Shown: positions 32,799 to 43,254 of the stretch, piece after piece
Numbering within the stretch: the stretch's first letter is position 1
Layout: the number at the start of each line of letters is the position of its first letter
Source: Plasmodiophora brassicae
Taxonomy: Eukaryota; Endomyxa; Phytomyxea; Plasmodiophorida; Plasmodiophoridae
Length of the DNA stretch: 64,000 nt
Direction: 5' to 3'
NCBI GenBank assembly: GCA_039704465.1
Contig: JASFAU010000009.1
Coordinates: 62,001-126,000 of the forward strand
Translations under genes and position numbers: made by a program
The notes under the pieces: generated by a model
What the model saw: only the letters and a program-made list of their open reading frames with translations
What the model was told of the DNA's origin: nothing
Database searches by the model: none

Positions 32799-33775
32799 CC
32801 CCTCTGACACATACACTATGCTGCGTTGTCCCTAGGGGCAATCACAGAGATGTCGACCTCCCCGACACATGCTGTACGAGCGCATGTTGTAAGGTAGATA
32901 CTGGGCGCCGTCGCGCTCGCATAGCGTCCATGCACAAGTACGATATACCATACCCCATGGCATACGTGTGCGGTGTGTACTGCCGCACGAGGACGTGCCC
33001 ACTCCAAGCGAATACGAGTTCACGTTCGACGGCATCGTAAACGCCTGGAACGAGGGGGTCGTTCGCCAATCACGGGCCGACGTCCATGGCGGCACAAGCC
33101 GCCGAACGACACGCCAGTCCCTGTTTGGAGACGGCGAGCGGTTCGCCAATGCAGGCGCTATGACATGGCCGCCCCGTTGACTTGTCCTCGTCGCATTCAG
33201 CCATCGCCGCTGCTGCCCGCTCATCGGCTAGGTTGACGCTCTCGGGTTCGGCATGCTTCATGAGGCAAGGCGGCAGTATATGGGCCACAATCGGCGCCGG
33301 GTCAATTCAGCTGGACGTCAATCATCTCCAGGGCGACGGCAGGGTTCCTCTTGTCGTACTGCGTTGCGCTGACGCGCCCCCTTCAGGTGGAGCAGGCCGC
33401 CATCCGGTCGATGGCGGCATAGCGTGTCATCGAGATCGACCGGTTACGATGCCTGCCGAGCAAATCGACGTTCGTTCGCATAATCCAGGCGTCGATCTCC
33501 CTCAGCGCCGACCTGCTATGGGCGGCGATGCATAGGCCATTATCTGTCAGCGGACGCACGAAGGTCGTACTGCCAAGTCGCGTGCTGATAAGGGTCCCTG
33601 GTTTCGAGGTTGGAGCATCCCGACCGGCTCAGAGCGAACAGTGCCAACTTGGCTACCGCCTCCGATCCGCGTCCCCGGCTGAGCAGCGTAGTCGAGCCAC
33701 CATTCGACAAGCACTGGCGACTCCAGCGTGGAACCTTCATCAGGCCTTTAGCGCATTAACGATCTCGGACAATCG
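32799..33775. other. Intergenic with a short dispersed copy
   Basis: 32799-32880 is similar to 36593-36660, the 3' flank of the duplicated ankyrin segment. 33011-33063 repeats the YEFTFDGIV-coding stretch of 30537-30580. No gene supported in the rest. Confidence 0.45.
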
Positions 33776-34216
33776 CGGTGGCCGTCATGCCCGTCCTAGC
33801 GGCCCTAAACCTGGTGGACGAGCGGCGGCCCCCAGCACCACGTCCACGTCCGCCAAGAGGACGCCTCTACTCAACTGTTGAGCGACGGTCACGCGCAAGG
33901 CGGCGACACGTAACCAAGCTATTTCCTTCCTCCATAAACAGTGCCCCACAATGGCTTGGTTACGTGTCGTCGCCTTGCGCGTGACGGTCGCTCAGCAGTT
34001 GAGTAGAGTCGTCCTCCTGGCGGCCGTGGACGTTGTGCTGGGGCCGGGGGCCGCCTGCAGGATGGCCCAGGACTTGCCGTACCCAGCTTAGAATGATAAC
34101 TGCTTTGTATAGGATAACGAGGAGCACCGCCAGAGCGAGTACGACAGCGGATGCGACTTGAAGGGTGCGCTCGTCCACCAGGTTTTGGGCCGCTAGGACG
34201 GGAACGACGGCCACCG
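33776..34216. repeat. Inverted duplication, left copy internally deleted
   Basis: 33776-33920 matches the reverse complement of 33954-34045 plus 34169-34216. About 120 bp (34046-34168) present in the right copy, coding a membrane segment, is missing from the left copy. The two arms are separated by only about 33 bp. Confidence 0.75.
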
Positions 34217-34725
34217 CGAGGGCGAAGGCTCCGATGAGCGGCCAGCACTCCTGATCACCGGCGGTCATCCTGTTGATATCGGACCATACGGAACGTTCGG
34301 ACGTACACGGCGCTGTGGTACCCGCGCCAGAAGTTGTGCGACCTTCGGGGGCGAGTCTCGCGCGCGAACGGGACGACGATGCCGACGTCGACTCCAACCC
34401 TCCGGAACCTCTTCAAATTGCGACTGACGGTCCACAGGGGGCGGACATCCAGGTCGCCACCAAGGTAGAGAAACGTTACGGGTTCCCTATTCCGCTTAGC
34501 CCGTCTCGTCCCATGTTCTGGCGCGCGTTTCCATTCGAAGCCCCTGCCCCTGTCGCCGGTCTGGCTGCTGATCGCGTTCCAGCCGTCGCCGCATCGCGTC
34601 TGCGGCGAACTCGCGCCCACCGGGCCAGGCATGGACGACGCCGGCACCGAAGTCGTGCCCTGCGCTGGCGAGTCCCCACGTCGCGGACGGTCGTGCCACA
34701 CGACGCCTGCCGACATGCCTGCCAC
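33960..34725 (-). CDS. Small two-helix membrane protein, unrecognised
   Basis: Exons 34725-34309 and 34250-33960, 235 residues; intron of 58 bp, phase 0. The better supported part is from about residue 80 on: EPVTFLYLGGDLDVRPLWTV, KRFRRVGVDVGIVVPF, then two hydrophobic helices (WPLIGAFALAVAVVPVLAA and VASAVVLALAVLLVILYKAV) and a polar tail. The first 75 residues are compositionally poor and another frame in the same DNA looks equally coding, so the 5' structure is probably wrong. No family recognised. Begins 25 bp from the LTR of the neighbouring element. Confidence 0.35.
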
Positions 34726-34750
34726 GATAGCTGGGCAGGCTGGCCTGACC

Positions 34751-34834
34751 TGTAGTGTCTTCCGTCGAACTCGGGTGACACAATAGACGAATGCCGTTTA
34801 TCCACCATCGATCCCGTACCCCGCTCTCCCACCA
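34751..34834 (-). repeat. Terminal direct repeat (3' LTR-like)
   Basis: 84 bp, starts TGTAGTGTCTTCC and ends CTCTCCCACCA on the plus strand. One base different from 35916-35999. The gag-like frame ends inside it. Confidence 0.8.
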
Positions 34835-35882
34835 GATGTCTGTGTGCCCAGAGAAGCCAACGAAAGAAAGGCGCAATGAGCTCGCACGTCACGTGCGAGC
34901 TCATTGCGCCTCTCTTTCGTTGGCTTCTCTGGGCACACAGACATCTTATGTGGCCCAGAGCAGTGCCAGCATTTGATCTCGCGCTCGCCATCCGTCGTCC
35001 CCGTCATCTGGCTGCTGTCGCTTGTCGCCGTCGGCTCGCGATTGCGCTTGGGAGCGTTCACGGGCGCTGGATGTGGGCCCGATTGCCGGTGGCAGGCACA
35101 GGGCGATGGGCTGGTACGCGTCGTCCACCTGAAGTTGTTGCATGCAGGAGTCAGCTTGCTTCGGAGCACGTCTACCGAGGACGCTTGAACGATGCGTTGC
35201 GGGCGCGTCCGATCGCGACGAAGTGCTTCGCCCAATCCTGGGCTTCGCGAACGATCGCCTTGGTATCGCCTTCGCGTTCGGCTTTGTCCTCCTTGACCCA
35301 TGCCTGTACGTGACCGCGGAGGTAGCCGGGCTGGAGCGAGTCAGCGATCAGGCGCCCCATGGCTTTGCGTCCTCCAGCGGTCTCGCTCAGCTTCCAACCG
35401 TGGCGGTCCTGGATGGCCGTCAGCTGGTCCGCGATCGACGCGATCTGGCCACGAAGAGTCGCCATCGTGGTGCCCATCGACAACTCATCCGCAATCTTGG
35501 ACTCGATGTCCTGAATTCGCAGCCCGTGACTGGTCGGCAATGAGTTGATCTGGTCCCGGATCCATCCGTCCAGCGCTTCGTCGGTCAATGCGTCCACGCC
35601 GCCATCCATGTACAAGTGGTTCTCGGCGATCGCCTTCAGCTGCACGGCGGTGAGGCACAGCCGGATGCCTTGCGGACGAAGTCGGCGCCCCCGCGGCTGC
35701 TGCGCCTCCCGATCCTCGAAGATGGCGACATAGCGGTTGTACGCCTTGCGCAGCGCCAAGATCGATGTAGAATCCAGGTTGTTCGCCTTGGGTAGGATGC
35801 TCGCATCGGCGGTCGTCACGACCACAGCGTTTGTCGAGCTGCTTGGCTCCATGTCGTATCGTCGTCGTTCGGTGTCGTTCAC
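34798..35882 (-). CDS. Gag-like protein with CCHC zinc knuckle
   Basis: Exons 35882-35176 and 35128-34798 with a 47-bp GT-AG intron; 345 residues. An internal start at 35852 (MEPSSSTNAVVV) is also possible. Mostly helical capsid-like middle (AIAENHLYMDGGVDALTDEA, RKAMGRLIADSLQPGYLRGH, DWAKHFVAIGRARN), then a zinc knuckle KCWHCSGPHKMSVCP, spacing C-x2-C-x3-H-x4-C, one residue shorter than the usual x4. The knuckle is coded in exon 2, so splicing would be needed to make the full nucleocapsid part. The last residues are coded by a palindrome and the LTR. Confidence 0.6.
34835..34945. repeat. Near-perfect palindrome, 55-bp arms with one central base
   Basis: 34835-34889 and 34891-34945 are reverse complements with one mismatch, centred on ACGTCACGT. 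The left arm starts directly at the LTR edge. The arm copies the zinc-knuckle-proximal end of the gag-like gene in inverted orientation. Confidence 0.9.
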
Positions 35883-35915
35883 GGGGAATCAACGTAGACG
35901 ACACGTAGTGGCCAC

Positions 35916-35999
35916 TGTAGTGTCTTCCGTCGAACTCGGGTGACACAATAGACGAATGCCGTTTATCCACCATCGATCCTGTACCCCGCTCTCCCACCA
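35916..35999 (-). repeat. Terminal direct repeat (5' LTR-like)
   Basis: 84 bp, the partner of 34751-34834. The gag-like start codon lies 34 bp inside its inner edge. Confidence 0.8.
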
Positions 36000-36298
36000 G
36001 CGGCGTACGTGATTGCGTGCTCTCGATCCCCGCATATCTCGACACATGAATCTCTGGAGGATGCTGATGCTGACGTAGGTGATGAGGAGCTAACAATAGG
36101 GCCCCGGACTACAGGCCCAAGGTGCAGTTCTCCACTGCCAAGGTCGACCGAGCGCCTGTACGAGGAGGCCGACCGGTACGATCAGGACCACGTCCAGCGG
36201 GATGCTGTCGCTGTTCGAGTTCGCCAATCAGATGCAGCGTGACGCGGTGACGTGACTGGTGTCGATGACCAGCTCGTCCCGGCCGCTTGTGTGCCCCA

Positions 36299-36592
36299 CG
36301 GGCCCATGCCCGACCCGACGTTGCCGTGGCCGTTGGTATAGCAGGCATGGTGGTGCTGATGGGCGCGCTGAACGCCGTCGGCGTCGTGATGCCGACCATC
36401 GTGTGTGGCGGAAGTCAAGCCCGGGATCGGGAGGCCATGCGCCTGCTGCTGCCGTCGTGCCAGCTCCCATGGGCCGCCAACCTTCTCGGCTTCCGGCAAC
36501 GTCGTCGTCGTCGTCGTGCCTCGTCACCGAGCGTGCCAACATCACCATCTGAAACGATCACGTCGCCTATGCTGAGGCGACGCACGTACTGA
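36299..36592 (+). pseudogene. Truncated duplicate of the ankyrin membrane gene
   Basis: Matches 31982-32114 and then 32626-32798; all ankyrin repeats are removed at one junction that keeps frame (CGGSQ joined to ARDREAMRLLL). The equivalent start codon is put out of frame by a one-base deletion just after it (GGCCGCTGG to GGCCGTTGG region). Similarity continues into the 3' flank to about 36660. An alternative frame from 36287 remains open through the membrane segment and basic tail. Confidence 0.7.
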
Positions 36593-36599
36593 CCCTTCT

Positions 36600-37074
36600 G
36601 GCACATACACTATGCTGCGCTGCCTCTCCACAGGGACGCTCTCCCCGACATTTGTTGTACCAGGGCAGGTTGTAGGCAGACGTAGCACTCCAGTCGTACG
36701 GTTCCCACAGCGCTGCTTCCACCTGTGCACAAATCGGGCAACCACCAAAGTGCATTGGGCCAGCCACTACCCCTGACGACGCCATCGGCGGCTTGGATGT
36801 CGAGTTGCCTATACTGATATCGCAAAGAAGGCGGCTCCCAGGGAACCTTGGTCCGCATGCGAGGGTTGTCCCAGAAATGATATACAGAGCGGGGCGACGT
36901 CGGCGATGCATGACCCCCATTCGACCATTGTACGGACAGCGGGCCACGAGCTGGAGATCCAGGTGGAGTTCGCGGCCCGGTTCGACGCGCAGAGCCTGAC
37001 CTATGTGGGTAGCCGATGGGGCAAGGCCACGGCGGAGTCGTGTATACAATAACGGGAGGGGCATCGTCGCGAGC
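36600..37074 (+). other. Possible isolated exons upstream of MCM7 3' end
   Basis: Plus-strand stretches with coding character: DAIGGLDVELPILISQ (around 36778-36830) and AGHELEIQVEFAARFDAQSL (around 36938-37000), which could join by an 89-bp intron in matching phase. No start or family recognised. A minus-strand frame over 36600-36780 (GPMHFGGCPICAQVEAALWE) also looks coding. I cannot settle this stretch. Confidence 0.25.
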
Positions 37075-39468
37075 CTACCCGACCCGTTGCGGGTTGTCGA
37101 CGATGATGACGGAGTTGTGCGTCGTGGCGATGATCTGCAGTTGGCTATACTCGTCGAGCGTCTCCTCGAACTGCGCCTCGGTGTACCCCTTGCGCTTGGC
37201 CTGGTCCAGCAGGACGCGTTTCTGCAACCGCTGCGTGTTGTGCAGCTGGGCCTGGCTCTTGATCAGCTCCCAGATGCCGGTCTGGTAATCGCGAAGCTGG
37301 AACATGGGCAGGGCGCTATCCGACGCGACCCGGCTCGACCGCCGGCTCTCGTACATGAGGCGGATGGCCTCCTCGACGTCCGTGTAGGCGACCTCGGTGT
37401 CGAGTCGCACACGGGCAAGCGCCTGCGCCAGGCGAAGAATGCTGAGCAGCGTCCGCGGCGTGCACGGCAGGTCGTCTTTGCTGGCGTCGGCACCGTCCTT
37501 CCGCATCTGCAGGTAGGCCTCCGTTATGTAGCCGGTCAGCTGCGCTGGAATGACGGGCTCCTTCTTGCGCGCCTCGGCAATGTAGGCCCGCAGGATGGGT
37601 ATCGGGACCGGCTCGTGCGTGTCCTCGGGCTGCTTCAGGTTCTGGTGCACGTACAGGATATGGGCGGCAAGGCGGACGTCGTTCTCCGTGTTGGGAACGT
37701 CGCGCAGCACGAAGATCAGGTCGAACCTGGACATGAGCGCCGGCGGCAGGTTGATGTTCGCCTGTCGAAACGCAAAGCACTTAGAGGCGGTCGATTGTGG
37801 AGACGCGAGGACGCGCGCACGCACCTCTGCCGACAGGTCGATCTTGTACCGTCCAAAGAGCGGGTTGGCAGCAGCGATGATGGACGTCCGCGCGTTCAGT
37901 GTCGTCGTGATGCCCGCCTTGGCAATCGACACCGTCTGCTGCTCCATGACCTCGTGGATCGCCGTGCGGTCGGCATCGTCCATCTTGTCGAACTCGTCGA
38001 TGCAGCAGATGCCGTTGTCGGCGAGGACGAGGGCGCCGCCCTCGAGCACCAGCTCGTTCGTCAGCGTGTCCTTGATGACGGCCGCCGTCAGACCCACGCC
38101 GGAGCTCCCCTTGCCGGTCGTGTACACCGAGCGGGGCGCCACCGTCGCAATGTGCTTCAGCAGCTGCGACTTCGCCACACCCGGGTCGCCCATCAGCAGC
38201 ACGTTCAGGTCGCCACGAATGCGCATGCCTGTGTGCCACGACGACCATCATCAGCGGGCGGGGGCGCTTGCAACAACGGGCGGAACGTACCATCACGACG
38301 CGTCTTCGTCACGCCGCTGATCAGGAGCAGGAGCAGCGCCTCCTTGACGTCGTCGAGCCCGTAGATCTCGGGCGCCAGCGACCGGTACAGGATCTGCAGG
38401 CGGTCCGGGTCGGAATGGATCTCGTCGATGGCGGCGCGCTGCTCGTCGCTCATCTCCATCGACTCGTACGACGTGTTCATCAGCGTGATCGACTGCGCCG
38501 CCACGTACGAGTCGCTGATCAGGCCGGCGCGCAGCGCGTGCATGCCCGTGTACGGGATCGGCAGGAAGATGCCCGACAGCTCGACCTGGTTGCCGGCCGT
38601 ACAACGACGGGTCATCTCGCCGCGCGCGTGCACGGTGATCGACCTCGGGATGTTGCCCTCGGGGACCTGATCGGGCAGCTCCTGCAGGCGAATCTCCTGG
38701 AACCGGACCATCTTCGAGCCGCGCGTCTGCAGGTTCAGGTGCCCTTTGACGCCGTTCTTGACGCACGTCTCCGACGGGCACTCGGAGATGGGCAGGAACT
38801 GCTTCGCCTGGACGACCTGGTAGATCTCGTTGCCGCAGTCGTCGCAGACGTACGTGGCGACCGTCACCAGCGGCCGCACGTCCGAGATGCGCGTCACCAT
38901 GCCGGACACCTTCACCAGGCGCCCGATCTCGCGCGCCTTGATCTCCCGCATCGCCAGCTGCTTCTGGGCGCTCGTCGCCTTCAGGTACCTGGGTGGGACG
39001 TTAGTGGACGGGAACGGCGCCGTTGTCTCCAACTGACACTTCATAGCGCCGGGTCAGCTCCGGGGGCAGAGCGTTGCGTTCGTCCCTGGGGATGTCGCGG
39101 TCGCGTTGCTCGAGCAGCAGCTGCCGATGCTGGTGCATGACCTCGTCGACGTCGACGTCGGCCAGCGGCACGGACGGCTGCGGCATCATCTCGTCGATGG
39201 CGACCTCGAACAGCGATATGTACCGGGCGGCGTTCGCCGCGATCGACTCGGCGAGGCCCGGGTCGTCCCTGACGACGTCGTCCAGCTCGACGGTGATGTG
39301 CCGCTGCTTGCGGTCGGCGACGTCCTGCAGGGCGTCCATGTACTTCTTCGTCGTGCGATCCGGGCGCTCCAGGCGCTCGCGCTCGCTGACCTCCTGCTCG
39401 AACTGCGTCAGGAAGCGCGCGCATCGCGTCAGCTCCTCGGCGTAGTCGGGGTAGGCGACCTCGGCCAT
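37075..39468 (-). CDS. MCM7: DNA replication licensing factor MCM7
   Basis: Exons 39468-39038, 38988-38291, 38228-37825, 37761-37075; 739 residues. Subunit of the MCM2-7 replicative helicase in the nucleus. N-terminal part has [11 protein letters not shown] and [17 protein letters not shown]; zinc finger CDDC...[26 protein letters not shown] and [15 protein letters not shown]-like [11 protein letters not shown] specific to MCM7. ATPase: [11 protein letters not shown] (Walker A), CCIDEFDKM (Walker B), [21 protein letters not shown] (arginine finger). The C-terminal winged-helix region ends near [14 protein letters not shown]. Introns of 49 to 63 bp restore continuous family sequence at each junction. 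Confidence 0.95.
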
Positions 39469-39782
39469 GATGGCGACGATGCCGCGGGTTGCGACGGATG
39501 GACGATGCGCCCCCCTTCCTCCCTCGTCCCACGCAACAGCAACCTGCGCGGCGGACCACCGAAATGCGTCGCGTTACCGCGTCTCTAACCCCCGACCGAC
39601 CTGACACTGTTGAGACCAGGACCAGTGCGCCGCAGGTCGTCAAACGCCGTGACGACTACCTGCTGAGGCGCGCCGTCGCTCCAGGTCGCTCCCCCTCGGG
39701 CACCCCCCGCTCAACGGTACATCTACTGCCGGTGGTGCGCCCCGGTTTACGCGTAAGAATAGGGTGGGGCAGATGCAGATTG
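39469..39782. other. Spacer between MINDY 3' end and MCM7 5' end
   Basis: 314 bp, presumably carrying the MCM7 promoter. No gene or repeat seen. Confidence 0.45.
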
Positions 39783-40809
39783 TTACTGGACGCCACACGA
39801 TGACCGGGGAGCGGCGCCGCTGTCCGTCCCGGTCGCGTGCGCCTCCCGTATGTCGCTCAGGCTCGATCGTCGCCGTGCGAGGTCCCTGGCCGACTCGCTG
39901 GCGAACTGGGTCGCGCGGAACCCGCCGTCGACGAACTCGGTGGCGCCCAGCACCTGTCCCCGCCAAACGATGCCTGGTCAGCCGTCGGCGGGCAGACCCG
40001 GCCCGTCGCTGCGCGTACCGAGTCGATACGCTCCCAGACGACGTCCTGCGTGTCGACGAACGCGTCGTCGGTGACGAGAACGTACAGGGCGCCGCCCGAC
40101 TGGACCATGACGTTGAAGTGGTTGTTCCGGAAGAAGACGCAGGGCGCGTCGTCCTCCAGGGCGTGCAGGGCGGACAGGCCCGTTTGCGTCAGTTGGGTGG
40201 CGGTCCGGCCCAGGAAGTCGCCGATGCGCCTGCCGACGTCGCTGTCGTCGTCGTCCGCGTTGTTCCTGGGCGTCCGGACGGCCTTGACGACGAGGTCGTT
40301 GTAGAACAGGCCGGTGACCGCCGACCGGGCGGGGTCGTCGGCGTCGACGATCCAGCCGTGCACCAGCGGGATCTGCAGCAGGTCGAAGACGTGCAGCGAC
40401 GGGTCGCGTTCGAACGACGATATCGAGTCGAAGCCGACGTTGACGTCGAGGCCGCCGACGAGCCTCGGCAGCCGCTCCAGGGCGTCGTTGACCATCGGGC
40501 CCGTCTGGTCGTCGTCCGTCGCCCCCGGCCGGTTCATGATGACCTCAGCGACCAGGTTGCACAGGTCCTGGCTCGTGGCCGTGTTCAACGACGCGATCTT
40601 GGCCCGGCCGCGCAACGACAGGACGTTCACGATGGCCAGCAACGGGCACTGCACAATGGCGACGACGTCAGGGGGTTCGTTCGGTAGCCCATTCGCGGGT
40701 CATGGCACGATGGGCACAATCCTACCGGCCCATTCCTAGACTGCATGACGACGCCGACCGGGCGGCCGCCAATCAGGACGGTACGAACATGGTGGTCGTC
40801 GCTGGTCAT
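39783..40809 (-). CDS. MINDY: MINDY-family deubiquitinase (FAM63-like)
   Basis: Exons 40809-40726, 40648-40019, 39953-39783; 294 residues. Cysteine protease that trims K48-linked ubiquitin chains. RNGP joined across a 77-bp intron to CPLLAIVNVLSL gives the NGPCPLLA active-site motif with the catalytic Cys. Then LVGGLDVNVGFDSISSFE, VFDLLQIPLVHGW, FLGRTATQLTQTGL, CVFFRNNHFNVMV (catalytic His), LYVLVTDDAFVDTQDVVWE, and FVDGGFRATQFA restored by the last intron. The start at 40809 (MTSDDHHVRTVL) places the family's first strand at the N-terminus; an in-frame ATG at 40908 would nearly touch UBA3. Shorter than animal MINDY1, lacking long tails. Confidence 0.9.
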
Positions 40810-40920
40810 CGCCCAGCGCCGGACATGGGGCGATGGACGATTGGCGGACGAGTCGCCTGGCAGGCAGGGCACTGGGACTGCATGACATTCAGCAGCGATT
40901 GTCGTCACGTTTTACTTGTA

Positions 40921-42969
40921 TCAGGCTGCACTACTGCCAATGGTGACGGGGTCGCTTGTGAATCGGATGCGGATCACGACGCGATTGTCGCCCAGCGTCT
41001 GCTTGTCGGTCGCGTAGACCGTCGCCGATGCGGCGGCGGGCGGCAGGCCCAGGGCGTCCTCCAGCGTGCGGTCCAGATTGGCTTCGTACATGGCGCGGAC
41101 GGACCGGCTGGGAATCCACAGGACGCTCTGCTCAGTGGCCAGCGCAGGGTCGGCCAGTTTCCTGCCCCGTAATACGTTGCTTAGCAGGCAATGGTGCAGT
41201 ACAGGGGACGAACGTACAGGACGGGATCGGTCTGCAGGCGCTCGACCAACGCCAGCACTGTCGACGAACGGCAGATGTCGACGCTGGCCTGGCGGGCGCC
41301 ACAGACGATGCAATCGGGGTTGCGTGCAAAGTCGAACGTGCGCGCGTACACGCCCTCGTGGCCGCTGAACATGAAGTAGTTGCTGAGCGGCTGCGACATC
41401 CACGTGGCGACTTTCAGGGCCTCGTTCACACACGCCGCTGCGTGGGCAATTCGTCAGACGACCAGGCGCCAGACCACACAGCATCGCCGACCGGCTATGA
41501 TGGCGTTCGTCGCGGCGATAGCGGGAATGATGTTCTTGACGACCTGCATCGTTAGCGAGTACGTGACACCGCCGATGTTGTACTCCACGGCTCGTCGGGC
41601 GGCGCGCTCGAACAGCCACCGCATGTGCTCGACGTTGTCGGTGTCCAGTTGGACGGCCCCATCGGCACTGTCGCTGTCGCGATCCGAAACGAACCCGAAG
41701 TCGGAGCTGCTCTTGAAGTAAGCAACTGGGTCAGATGTCAGATCGAGACGAACGACGCCTGCACCACACGGGCATACGCTTCGGCCATTCGACCTCGAGG
41801 GCGTACGCGACACAATGTTCGGGCAGTCGAGGAACGTTCGCCAGCGTACAGATGGCGAACCGGCGCTGCGTCGGTAGCGTCCCAACACTAACACGAGAAG
41901 CGCTGTCACGCAAGCGCGTCGATAAACAGGATAACGGCGATACCTGCATTCGTAGCAGGACGTGATCCTGGGGAAGAACAGCCTCGCTTGACCTTTGAAC
42001 CCCTCCGTGCCACCATCGATCAGCGGGATGATGGAGTCCACATCGACATCCCCGTCGTCATCCAGCTCGACCTGCGACCGGACAGAGGTCAGCACGGTGG
42101 GCGCTTTGCAGGAGTCTGATCGTCAATCGAACCAGCTCAACAAGGGTGGCATTCAGCCAGCGCCGTGCGGTCACCTGTTCGTCGGCCAATCAAACGACGG
42201 TACGCCGCAGAGCGCCACAGCCTACATTATCCAGGCCGGCAATGACAATGAAGAACTGGCTGTAGTAGTCTTTCGGCAACTCCTGGATCTTCTTACAGTG
42301 CCTGTGCGAACGGTGATGAGCCCCCTTGTCGGCGGATGCGATCGGGGATCTCTTCATACGGGGTGATCCTGACGCCGGGGCACCGCCGCATAACAAACTC
42401 GGCGGCAACATCCGCCTTAGGCCGGCCGATATCCGACTGCCTACCGTCGAACACCAGGTTAGTCCAGTAGGCCACGGTACAACGCCTCCAGGGGGCGCAC
42501 CGGAATAGGAACTGGCGGTTGAGGTTCGACAGCTCGATGGTGTCAATGTCGACGACCTGGGGCGCACACCGGGGAATGAGACGACGCGGCAGATGCACGT
42601 GCGCCGGCCGACACGACTATACATGGATATCGGCGAATCCGGACAAGGCCAGGTTCTTGAGGATTTCACAGCCCAGGCCACCGGCCCCGACCACAAGGAC
42701 CTTCCGTTCGCCGGACAGCGTCGCCAGGTTCTATGCGCATGCGACCCCCGAGTCATCACACAACGCTGCCGCGGTCATCCGACGCGGGGATCACCTGCCG
42801 ACCCGCACGGAATGCTATAGCACAGGTCGGTCAGACGAAGCGGCACTGGCGGACCCGCGCCTGCCAACGTACTTGGCGGCGTCAGCGCCGATGACCTCGT
42901 CAGGGCAGTTCGCAGTGACGCCCAGCGCGCCGGCCACTCGTCCTCGGCAACGACGTCCGCCCCGGACAT
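40921..42969 (-). CDS. UBA3: NEDD8-activating enzyme E1 catalytic subunit
   Basis: Twelve exons: 42969-42873, 42814-42795, 42730-42623, 42556-42501, 42440-42360, 42301-42226, 42174-42133, 42071-41944, 41887-41770, 41711-41492, 41437-41218, 41161-40921; 468 residues (human about 463). Activates NEDD8 with its APPBP1 partner. Motifs: [20 protein letters not shown] (nucleotide fold), [63 protein letters not shown] (catalytic Cys), [24 protein letters not shown]. The C-terminal ubiquitin-fold region is recognisable but weak. Exon 2 is a 20-base microexon; without it the [17 protein letters not shown] stretch cannot be formed. Confidence 0.93.
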
Positions 42970-43254
42970 CCCTCGCTCGCTTGCCGACCCCTGCGCCTTG
43001 TAAGCCACGCCTCTCACGGTCGGGCAGCTCCCCGACGGCGACGGCGCGCGCAGTTGCGAGACACGGGGCAACGCCACTGACAAACCAATGCCGCCGGCAA
43101 CACAGCGGACGTGTGCAGTTCGCCCACCGGAGACAGGTGTTACACATCGGAGCGGCGGCGCCCTCAAACGGTACCCACTGACAGAGGGGGGAGGGTGCTA
43201 CCGGCATCGGTAGGACCTGGCCGTTTAATGACCGGGGCGCCGGCGCGCGTGTGA

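Larger units (their letters stand above)
34751..35999 (-). mobile_element. Compact LTR-flanked, gag-only retroelement (TRIM-like)
   Basis: Two 84-bp direct repeats (34751-34834 and 35916-35999) differ at one base and run TG...CA (TGGTGGGAGAG to ACACTACA on the minus strand). They bracket a single gag-like gene; there is no pol, protease or integrase. Total 1,249 bp, so it must depend on another element for movement. No target-site duplication is visible at the outer edges (TGACC against GCGGC), and no clear primer-binding site was recognised. Confidence 0.6.

Noticed and set aside
41888..41943. A 41-bp intron version in UBA3
   Set aside because: A second acceptor 14-15 bp further gives a 56-bp intron and the correct spacing between the two cysteines flanking the catalytic region; the shorter version adds extra residues.
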